Positions 21,401 to 29,428 of a DNA stretch of 36,447 nucleotides are shown here, piece after piece. Position 1 is the stretch's first letter, and each line of letters opens with the position of its first letter. Source of the stretch: Parvularia atlantis (taxonomy: Eukaryota > Opisthokonta > Rotosphaerida); contig CALSCO010000429.1 of NCBI GenBank assembly GCA_943704415.1, positions 5,098 through 41,544 of the forward strand, given 5' to 3'. Made by a program: the position numbers and the translations under genes. The notes under the pieces are model-generated. The model was not told the origin of the DNA, made no database searches, and saw only the letters and a list, made by a program, of their open reading frames with translations.

Positions 21401-22724
21401 GAAAGAGAACCAGGGTGCGTTTTGCAGCGGTCGCGGCAGTGCATGGTCTCACCCGCGCGAGCCCACGCAGGCACGGTCGTGCTCAGCGCCAACCTGCCGT
21501 CGTGGCTGCGAAACAAGCTCGATGGCAGCGCGCCGTCGCCCGCTCAGCCGTCGCAGCCGCCGTTCGCTTTCCAGCAGGGCCGCTGGGCGGCGCCGCGCGA
21601 GCTGCAGGTGCACTCGGAGGCCAAGGGCGCGAGTGTCGTCGTCAATCTGAGCAAGCCGCTCAACGCCGACCGCCGCCTGACGATCGAGCCGGAGCATAAC
21701 GGGGCCGTGGTGCGCACTGCCGCGCTCGGGAAGGGCGAGCTGACGGCTGCGCGCAGGCGAGCGTGTACGACACGTTCTCGCAGCGGCTCGAGGAAGACGA
21801 AGAGGCGTTTGCGCGCGACGCAGCGCTTGCGGTGGGCGATGCGCCCGTGTACGTCTCTGTGCCGCCGACGCCGAGCCGCGCCGAGGCGCTGCCGGTCGAC
21901 AGCGACGTCGACGCGCCTGCGTCGCTCACGGCCAAGCTGCTGTCGAGCATGGTCGAGCCGAGCAAGGAGCCGACGGACGAGGACCTGCAGACGGCGCGCC
22001 CAAGCCTGTCGTCGCGCTTCCTGATCGGGTCGCGGTCGGCCAAGGTGCGCGGCCCGCGAAGGTGCTCTCGTCGACGGCTCACACAGGACGGCAGGCCAAC
22101 CGCGTGCCGGAGCTGATCTTTGCCGACCGCATGACGACCGAGCCGCCTGCGCCAGCAGTTGCGACAACAACAGCGCCGGCGCCGCTGGCCGGCAAGAAGC
22201 GCGACCGCTCGGGCAAGAGCATGGCTGAGGAGGTCGAGCGGACGCGCATGCTGCTGGCCAAGATGGGCATGGCGCCCGGTGCTGCTGCTGACCCAGCGGA
22301 CAAGCCTCTCGCGACCACGCCCGCCAAGCCCGAGCCCGCGCCCGTGAAGGCCGAAACCACGCCCGCGCCAGTGCGCTCCGCGACGCCCCCCAAGGCCGAG
22401 ACCGCGCCTGTTCAGCCAAGCCCCGAGACCGAGCCCGCGCCGCCAAAGCCAACGTCGCTGCTGGACGAGATCGCGGCCACCAAGGGCCGCCTCGAGCAGC
22501 TCTTTGCGCGCCTCGACGCGGCCGAGGTGCGTCTGAGTGCACGCTCACGACGCTCATGTCAAACTCAAAACGGGCAGACCGCGGCCGAGCGCGAGGGCGC
22601 GGACGAGTTCCGGCGCTGGCTGCACCTGCGCACAGCGCCGGCGCCGTCCTCGGCCGAGCGGCGCCTGCTCGAGACGTACTCGGAGCGGCTGGTGGCGCTG
22701 GTCTCGTCGCGCCTCATAACCTAA
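18433..22724 (+). CDS. WDR62: WDR62/MAPKBP1-like WD40 scaffold protein
   Basis: Animal homologues scaffold JNK signalling and act at spindle poles. WD40 blocks align closely to that family: AGAVVVLHDL, NNAVAALAFSADGAYLAVGE and FGIACVAFAPRQPDLIVSVG (18570-18850), then KKVASNKISSK, TAGHRHLKYW and CGCNDGVVR (19477-19500). Later come DCVAVSGQGAHLVTCLYSD (19710-19770), VTAASDGCLHVADV, LAVTGDRGGNLIVLDT (20350-20400), LIASGSRDRLIHLFEA, LASSGADKSVIFR (20696-20735) and LVCASADGCVFHWQV (21246-21290). This implies two propellers. The remainder (21420-22724) is Pro/Ala-rich with a C-terminal helix (RLLETYSERLVALVSS). About 15 GCA codons follow the ATG; a second ATG at 18493 just after them could be the real start. 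Many short introns. Stop TAA 22722-22724. Confidence 0.85.
18442..18489 (+). repeat. GCA repeat encoding poly-Ala at the WDR62-like N-terminus
   Basis: Fifteen GCA codons and a GCG follow MDG. The tract is pure enough to be unstable in length. ATG 18493 lies directly downstream, so it could equally be 5' leader. Confidence 0.95.
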
Positions 22725-22726
22725 TG

Positions 22727-22732
22727 TGTACA
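22727..22732 (+). terminator. TGTACA just after the WDR62-like stop (possible 3'-end signal)
   Basis: TGTACA begins three bases after the stop codon TAA (22722-22724), in a 98-nt gap before RAD18 on the same strand. The same word recurs in other 3' gaps of the window. Function inferred. Confidence 0.35.
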
Positions 22733-22822
22733 TAGAGAGCGGCGTGACACTTGGTGGACGAAGATTGGTAGCGTGACGTGCGGGAGCGACCCAGGCCGAT
22801 CAGGCGTTTTGGCGCGCGCGCG

Positions 22823-24560
22823 ATGGACGTGGACGACCCGTCCGACTGGCCCGACCGCGACCTGGCGCAGCTGGAGCAGCTGCTGCGCTGCACCATCTGC
22901 CGCGACTGGTTCGCGACGCCGATGCTGCTGCTGGGCTGCGCGCACACGTGTACGACGATGCATCCTGCTTGCGATGGGCGGGTGGCGCTCACAGATTGCG
23001 CGCGCGCAGTCTGTTCGCTGTGCATCCGCCGCTCGCTCGAGTACGAGCGCACGTGCCCGCAGTGCCGCCAGGTGTGTCGGCGATGCTGTGCGCGTGCGGA
23101 TCAAGCCGCTGATGCCGCTCGCACGTCGCAGCCGTCCGAGCCGGCGCAGCTGCGCAACAACCGCCTGGTCGAGAGCATCGTCAACCACTTTGTGGCGATG
23201 CGCCCGGGGCTGCTGCGGCGCGTGCGGGCCGCGCCGGGTGTTGCCGCGCACAAGACGTGTAACGGCGCCGCATCGCCCGCACCCGAACCGCCGGCAACCG
23301 CTGCAATCGCACCAGCAGCCGAGCCGCAGCCGCAGCTGCAGGCCGACAAAGTGCACTGCCCGATCTGCCAGGGCGTGGTCAAGCTCACGGGTATCAACGA
23401 GCACATCGACAGCGGGTGTCAGCGCCTGCTGCTGCGCACGGCCTGCGAGTCCGCCTTGCCCGCTACTCTCGCGCCTCCACGGTCCGTCGTCGCTCACCCC
23501 GCGTCTGCGCCAGCACGTAACCGTTGCACGCAGCACGTCGCCGGTGCCGCAGCGCAGCCTGAGCGCGGCCGGCGCCGCAAATGGTGTGCAGCCGGCCGAG
23601 AACGGTGCCGAGAGGCGACGGCCACTCGCCAAGCTGCCCTTCGACATGCTCAAGGACCAGCAGATCCGCAAGCACCTGCGCGACCACAACCTGCGCGCGA
23701 CGGGGGACCGCGTGGTGTGTGGCGCGGGGGCGTGCGACGCGCTGCGGTGCTGACCTGCGCGCTCCAGGCGATGGTCTGGCGTCTGAAGGAGTTTGTGCTA
23801 CGCTACAACGCGTCGTGCGACAGCGACAACCCGCCGCCCGAGGCGGAGATCGTGCGCTCGATCGACGAGGACGAGAAGCGGCGCGCGCGGCCGCCGTCAG
23901 GCTCAGCGGCAACAGCGGCATCATCAGTGCGCGCACAGCCCCAGCGCGCCAGCAGCAGCAGCAGCGACCCGGCAGACCCCGACGACCCCAACAACGCCTA
24001 CGGTGCGCGCTTGTGTGCCGTGTGCGTGCGCGTGCCAGCTCATGTCGCCGCATCACCACAGTGCGCTCGCACAAGGACCAGTTTGAGGCGCTGGTGGCGC
24101 AGGCGCGCGCACGGGCGGCCAAGCGCACGCACGACGAGACCGAGGCGGCACCGGCCGCGCCGTCGCCCGCGCCCCACTCGGCCTGCGCGAGCGCAGACAC
24201 CGACGACGACGCCATCTTTCGCGCGATCGTCCTGCCCGAGCCCGAGCCGGCGCCCGCTGCGTCACCAAGGAAGCGGTCTGTCCCGTGCAGCGCGCGACGC
24301 AGGCGTGCTGACCGCGCGCGCACAGGACGCGCCAGAGTGCTGCTGCCCCGCCGCAGGCACTGCTGGTCGACTCGCCTCCGGGCACGCCGATCCTGCTGCT
24401 CGAGGGCAACGGCGCAGATGACGACGCGTACGTGCCGCCGGCAGCAGCGACGGTGCGAGCACGCGTGTGTGCGTGCGTCGCGTGCTCACGTCGCGTCCAG
24501 GGGTCGCCGAACGCGTCGCCGTCGATCACGCGCCGCCAGACACGACGCCGCGCCGGGTAG
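22823..24560 (+). CDS. RAD18: RAD18 E3 ubiquitin ligase (post-replication repair)
   Basis: RAD18 with RAD6 monoubiquitinates PCNA at stalled forks. ATG 22823 gives MDVDDPSDWPDRDL. The RING reads LRCTICRDWF and then GCAHT, spliced to FCSLCIRRSL, followed by CPQCRQ. A RAD18-type UBZ4 finger reads HCPICQGVVKLTGINEHID (23355-23410). The SAP segment reads LAKLPFDMLKDQQIRKHLRD (23625-23685). After an intron comes LKEFVLRYNASCDS and PPPEAEIVRSIDEDEKRR, the family's hallmark after SAP. The acidic/Ser tail includes SPPGTPILLLEGNG and, after a last 49-nt intron, SPSITRRQTRRRAG ending TAG 24558-24560. The domain order is complete. It lies 98 nt downstream of the WDR62-like gene on the same strand. Confidence 0.93.
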
Positions 24561-24578
24561 TGCGGCTCCCTCTCATTG

Positions 24579-24584
24579 TGTACG
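24579..24584. terminator. TGTACG in the RAD18/HDAC-like convergent gap (possible 3'-end signal)
   Basis: The 62 nt between the two stops contain ATTGTGTACGTATC, and on the minus strand CGTGTAAAAC (24591-24600). These are TGTAC and TGTAA words in the right place for 3' processing of RAD18 and the deacetylase-like gene. Function inferred. Confidence 0.35.
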
Positions 24585-24622
24585 TATCAAGTTTTACACG
24601 TGGCGAGCGGGCGGGCGGCTCG

Positions 24623-26033
24623 TCAGAAGAAGAACTGGCGGTGGTTGTGCGTGATGATGCTCTGGTACGCGCCGCGGTAGACGTCGCAGTGCGCCTCCTG
24701 CAGTCGTGGCCGGCTCGTCTCAGCGTGGGCATAACGGGCGCGGGTGCGCACCGTCACGAGCGCACGCACACGCGGCTCGTCCAGCGCGCCGTCGTTGCTG
24801 GCGCCGCACGTGATCAGCACAGGCACCTGCCGCTGCAGCGCGGCCTGGTACACGAGCAGGTTGCGCTCCTGCAGCCCTCGCCTGCGCGATCGCACGTGTC
24901 ATGCCTCGGCGCAGGCGTGCACACAGCGGGCGCCACCCCCGCACCGCGTCAGCTGCAGCTCGCCGCGCACGAGGTGGCTCACGCCGGCCTGGTAGATGAT
25001 GAGCTGCGGCATCGCCGAGTCGAGTAGCCGCCCGAGGAACGATTTGAGCAGGTCGAGGTACGCCGCATCGGGCGTGTTTTCCTGCACGGCGCGTACATGT
25101 GTCAGCGCGGTGCGGGCCGTACACGTCGGGGGCGGCCCGCACGCGCCTCGTAGTCGACGTCGTAGTCGCTGTGGTTGCGCGTCGCGTGCGCGTGCGCGGC
25201 GTGCATCGAGAACGTGATCACGCGCTCGTCGTCCTTGAAGATCGACGCCGTGCCCTGCGTGCGCGCGCAATCAGTGCTCGTGCGCCCACCAACGCCCCGG
25301 CGCGGCACACACGTCGCCCTGCTGCATGTCGAGGTCGCAAATGAGCACGCGCTGCACACTGTATTGCTGCACCGCGACGACTGCCGGCCGCACTCAGCCG
25401 GACGCGCGGCTGCGTCAGGCGGGACGCGCGACGCACCCGCCGCCACAGCCAGGTCGTTGAAAACGCACCCAGGCCCCTCGCAATCGCGCGCGGCGTGGTG
25501 GTAGCCGCCCGTGAGCGTGCCCGCGATCATGTGTTGCCCTGCGAAGCGCATCAGCTGGAGCATCGTGCGCGTCGCACGGTCGCGGCGCACCCTGCTTGAT
25601 CGAGTCCAGCGCCTGCAGCGCTGCGCCGACCGCGCGCCGCGACAGCTCGACCTGCTCGTCCGTCGCGGCCTACGTCGGCCGCCCGCCGTGAGCGAGCCGC
25701 ACGCGATCGAAAGCGCGCGCGGCGCACGAGGACGCGGTCGACGTAGGCCGCCGAGTGCACCGTCAGCAGCTCGTCGCGCGTGCATCGCCGCGCCGGCTCG
25801 AAGACAAAGCCGGGGAAGTCGCGCAGCGTCGCGTGGACGCTCCCGAGCACGCCCGCGCCCGGCGCCGCCTCGCCCAGCGCCGACGCCGCATGGAAGAGCG
25901 GCTGTGCGCGGCACCGCCGTCAGACGTGCAATCATGCCTGTGCACGATCACGCGCACGCACCACGCGCTGCGGATGCACGTTGAGCGAGCGCAGCGCCGC
26001 CACGCCCGCGAGCGACGACAGGCGCCGCCTCAT
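24623..26033 (-). CDS. Class IV-like histone deacetylase homologue, probable pseudoenzyme
   Basis: Overall sequence follows bacterial/class IV-type deacetylases: VPLFHAASALGE, LLTVHSAAYVDRVL, then GTLTGGYHHAARDCEGPG and GCVFNDLAVAAG, VLICDLDMQQGDGTASIF, VITFSMHAAHAH, LIIYQAGVSHL and HCDVYRGAYQ. Introns such as the one between QQGD and GTASIF rebuild the family cleanly. Three core positions are changed. The zinc His of DLDxH is Gln (DLDMQQG), the second zinc Asp of AGVD is Ser (AGVSHL), and the GGGY region with the catalytic Tyr reads LITCGASND. The HH pair and both Asp of DLD remain. Hydrolase activity is therefore doubtful; it could be a binding or regulatory protein. ATG 26033 gives MRRRLSSLAGV. 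About 330 residues. The frame is intact, so it is not an obvious pseudogene. Stop TGA 24623-24625. Confidence 0.85.
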
Positions 26034-26203
26034 CGAGGCCGATGTTGTTGAGGCGCCGGCGCTGTTTTGCGAAGTGTCATTCTTTCGAGCCTCGACACGC
26101 CGATCGCCGCGCCAACTGATCGTCTCGACCCTGGACCGGTTCGACGAGCTCGACGACGCGCCGCTGACCGAGCGCGACGTGGAGGCGAACCGGACGACCG
26201 CTG

Positions 26204-26224
26204 CGACGACGACGACGACGACGA
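26204..26224 (+). repeat. CGA/ACG microsatellite in a divergent promoter gap
   Basis: Seven CGA units lie in the 250-nt gap between the deacetylase-like gene and the DUF1475-like gene and run into ATG 26224. Confidence 0.9.
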
Positions 26225-26280
26225 TGGGCGCGAGCTCGATGCGGTGCGGTGGCCGCGTCGGGCTGCCCGCGATGGGCTGA
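26224..26280 (+). other. Possible upstream ORF before the DUF1475-like gene
   Basis: ATG 26224 opens an 18-codon frame ending at TGA 26278-26280, three nt before the ATG at 26284. If transcribed, it could lower translation of the downstream gene. Its peptide has no recognisable features. Confidence 0.35.
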
Positions 26281-26283
26281 CGG

Positions 26284-26706
26284 ATGTTGAACAGGACGAA
26301 CGGCATCGTGCGGCTCGCGCTGATGGCCGTGACGGCCGGCCTGGCCGTGTTCTTTGGCGTGCTGGCCGTGGTCACGTTCAACAAGAGCAACTTCCTCGTG
26401 CGATGCCGCGTGCCGCCGCCGCCTTCGATGCGCTGACTGCTGCGGCGGCCGCAGGACCCCGACGAGTGGGCGCGCCTGTCGGAGAACCCGTGGCTCGGCC
26501 CGACCATCATCGACTTCTACTGCCTCGCGTTCGTGTTCCTGTGCTGGGTCTTCTTCCGCGAGACGAGCTGGGTCGCGCGCGTCGCTTGGGCCCTCGGCGT
26601 GTGCCTCCTCGGCTCGCCCGTCGCCAACGTCTACGTCTTCCTGCAGCTGTGGCGGCTGCGCGCGGGCGAGCCGGTCGAAAACGCGTTCCTGCGCAAGAAG
26701 TGCTGA
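26284..26706 (+). CDS. DUF1475-like small membrane protein
   Basis: Function unknown. ATG 26284 starts MLNRTNGIVRLALMA with a hydrophobic segment (VTAGLAVFFGVLAVVTF). An intron of about 62 nt (26399-26456) joins NKSNFL to DPDEWARLSENPWLG. Then come TIIDFYCLAFVFLCWVFF, RETSWVARVAWALGVCLL, and GSPVANVYVFLQLWRL, ending AFLRKKC at TGA 26704-26706. The pattern of three or four membrane helices with IDFY, W...RE(T/S)SW and YVFLQL matches plant and protist DUF1475 proteins as I recall them. About 120 residues. It faces PUS7 across 41 nt. Confidence 0.7.
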
Positions 26707-26747
26707 GCGGCTGCCTCCCCTTTGGTCTGGATGTGCTGCGCCCGGCC

Positions 26748-29392
26748 TCAGTGCGACAGCGTCGACTGGTGTGCCGCCGAGCTCTCGCTCTTCATGATCT
26801 CGCGCAGCACCATCGTCGCGTAGGCCGACGGCGGCAGCGTGAAGGCGATCTGCAGCGCCTTGTAGCGGCCCTCGGGCAAGGGCGCGGGCAGCGTGCGGCC
26901 GAGCAGCACGTCGAGGTCCGTCTGCGCGAGCGGCTGCGTCGGGTCGTCGTATCGCAGGATGGACCTGAGCCCGCGCATCGCCCTGGTCAGCAACGCACGC
27001 GCGAGCGTGCTGAGCACGGCACGAACCACTGCAGGTCGCTCGGGCGCCCGACCAGGCGCCGGTAGCCGCCCACGAGCGAGTACTCGCTGCGGCGCACGCT
27101 CAGCCTAGAGAGCAGAGTGGCGCGTGTCACACGACGCACGCACCGCACACGGTGCCGCAGGTGCTCGGGCTGCACGCCGAGCTCGGCCATCGCCGCCTCA
27201 TACTGGCGACCGCACGCGGCCATAAGCAGCCGCAGCGTGTGTATGCGCAAACAGCACCTCCTGGCGCAGCCCCTTGCCCGGGTACTCGACGGCAAAGCCC
27301 GGCAGCGGCAGCACGACGTCTTCGATCGTGTACCGCGGCGCGGTCTCGTCCGTCAGCAGCACAACGGCCGGCAGCGGGCGCGGCTCGTCCGTGGGAGGCG
27401 CAGTCGGCTCGGCGCCCGAGCTCGCCGACGACGCAGTCGGCGCCTCGTCGTCGGCCACCGTGCCTGCCGCGGCGGCTTCGTCCGTGACAGCCGCGTCCGC
27501 CTCAGCCATCCCTGCGAGCGTGCGGTCAGAGAGCCGCCTGCGGCGTGGCAGCAATGGCGCACAGGAGCCGTCCGAGCCAGCAAAGACGAGGTCGCCGGCG
27601 ACAGGCGCGGGGCCGAGCCGCTCGAGCCGCAGCGTGGCCATGCGGTTCCAGACGAGCGACTGAAACGAGTGCACGTACATGAGGCGCATGCTGCGCGGCA
27701 GCTGTGGGCGTAGGTGAGCACGGGAGCGCAGCGCATCGCGCACGCACCTGGCCAAGCGCCGTCGAGTACTCTGACGAGCCGCGCTGCACGAGCGCCTGCA
27801 GCACCGTGCGCTCGATGTACGACCTGCGCGGCCCACGCGGTCAACGAGCGGCGTGCGGCGAGCGGCGCACTTTTCAGGCATCAGCTCGAGCGCCTTCTTC
27901 AGGTCGCCGGCCGCGTAAGCCGCCCGCGCCGCCTCCGTGTAGACGTCTGCGGGGCACCCGTGAGCGGCCTGTCACCTCTGCGCTCGTATGCGCACCGCCC
28001 TCGCGCGGCTTGAGCAGCAGGTGCACGGCCTCCTTCCAGTCGGACCGCAGCAGCGCGCAGCCGATCTCGTACCTGCGCCGACGGTCGGTTGGCCGAGCGC
28101 GACGCTGACTGCGCGCGCGCACACGCACGTCGAGACGGTGGTTGTGCCGAAGCGCTGCTGGCCAAAGTAGTTGACGTAGCCGTGCGTCTGCAGCTCGCCG
28201 ACCGCGCGCGCGACCTCGTCGTCCGCCGCCGTGACGTTGCTGTGTGTGTGCGCCACGACTGAGCCTGGGCGGTTGGTGTGCAGGACAAGCGCACCGCAGC
28301 GTGATCGTGAAGCGGTTGCCGCGCAGCTGGCCGAGGTACAGCTGGTCGGCGCGGCACCTGGCGCGGCCGTGAACCAGCTGCGTGTTTTGCGCCACTGAGA
28401 CGCACGAGAAGTTGCCGACCTGCATGCCGCGCAGCCGCGGGTTGAGCGCCTCGAGCCGCTGCGGCGGCACGCCTTTGAGGGACACTGCGCGTCGTGCACG
28501 CGTCAGGCGGGTGCACAGAGCAGGGGCTCACGCGCCCTGCTGCACGGTCACCGCGCGGCGGTCCTTGGTGCCTGCGTACGCAAACTGCTTCTTGGAGACG
28601 CTGCCGGCCGCGGGCGTGAGCGGAACGTGCGCAGGCGGCGTCGCGGCCAGGCTGCCTGCACCGCAACAGCTTGGCGAGCAGCTGCACGGCCTCGAGCGTG
28701 TCGCGGTTCTCCTTGAGCAGGAGGAAGTGCGCAAAGGGCCGCGCACGGTCGATTTGCGGCTCGCGGCTGACGCCTGCGCCGCGCCACAATCAGGCAGCAA
28801 GCCGGGCAGCAAGCGGCAAGGCAAGGCGCGCACGTTGCCGGCGCTTGGACAGCGACGCGTGCATCACGCTCACGACGCCGTGCGACGTCTCAGACGCCAG
28901 CCGCGGGCACAGCGCGCGGATCGCCGCGTGGAAGCGCGCACGCGCGTCGCCCGCGTCGTCCGTCAGCGTCACGTCGAGCTGCGGCGCGCCGGCCGCGTCG
29001 TCGGCCGCGTCCATCTCGACGATGCGCTGCGCCACGGCCGCGCCGACGAGCACGTCAAGCGCGGCACGCGCGGCGGCCGGGTCCGCGGCGGGCGCGGACG
29101 CCGGCGCATCCGCCACGAGCGTCGTGAGGCGGCAGACGCGGCCGGCCAGGTCGACCTCGTTCACGAGAAAGTCGACGTAGCTGCGCGCGGGCGCGCCTCG
29201 TGAGCCCAGGAACGACGCACGAGCGCGTCAAGAGCTCGCGCACCGCTCCTTGACAATGCCGCCCACGCCCACCGCCCCGCCCGTGCGGTACGTGGCGATG
29301 CCGAAGCGCGCGTCGCGCAGCAGCTCGGCGCGGGCGCGCTTGGGGTCGGCGGCGGCACTGGCCGTGGCGGCGGTCTCGAGCGCGCGCTTCAT
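26748..29392 (-). CDS. PUS7: PUS7 (TruD-family pseudouridine synthase)
   Basis: Isomerises uridine to pseudouridine in tRNA and mRNA. ATG 29392 starts MKRALETAAT. The usual KRARAELLRDARFGI...GGIVKER and a frame shift by splicing lead to DFLVNEVDLAG. Next come PFAHFLLLKENRDTLEAVQL and the catalytic Asp in FAYAGTKDRRAVTVQ, then GMQVGNFSCV, LGQLRGNRFTITLR, HGYVNYFGQQRFG and EIGCALLRSDWKEAVHLLL. After that come LPRSMRLMYVHSFQSLVWN, an Asp/Ala-rich insert, TIEDVVLPLPGFAVEYPG, YSLVGGYRRLV and a C-terminal LPPSAYATMVLREIMK. The order of TruD motifs is complete. The stop is TGA 26748-26750. Only 36 nt separate its ATG from that of the divergent glycosyltransferase. Confidence 0.93.
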
Positions 29393-29428
29393 CAGGATTC
29401 GGCGCATGCGAAACCGATTCGCGACACG
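29393..29428. promoter_or_regulatory. 36-nt divergent promoter gap, PUS7 and POFUT1-like genes
   Basis: The gap holds two GATTCG words and a CGCATGCG palindrome and nothing else recognisable. Core promoters must either be this small or overlap the coding regions. Function inferred from arrangement only. Confidence 0.35.

Noticed and set aside
23398-23540. RAD18 UBZ finger lacking a correctly spaced last Cys
   Set aside because: The unspliced reading gives H-x4-C, but an intron probably starts about here and could restore normal spacing, so I do not claim a defect.
24623-26033. Deacetylase-like gene as a decayed pseudogene
   Set aside because: The frame and all introns remain usable and structural motifs are kept, so a pseudoenzyme fits better than decay.
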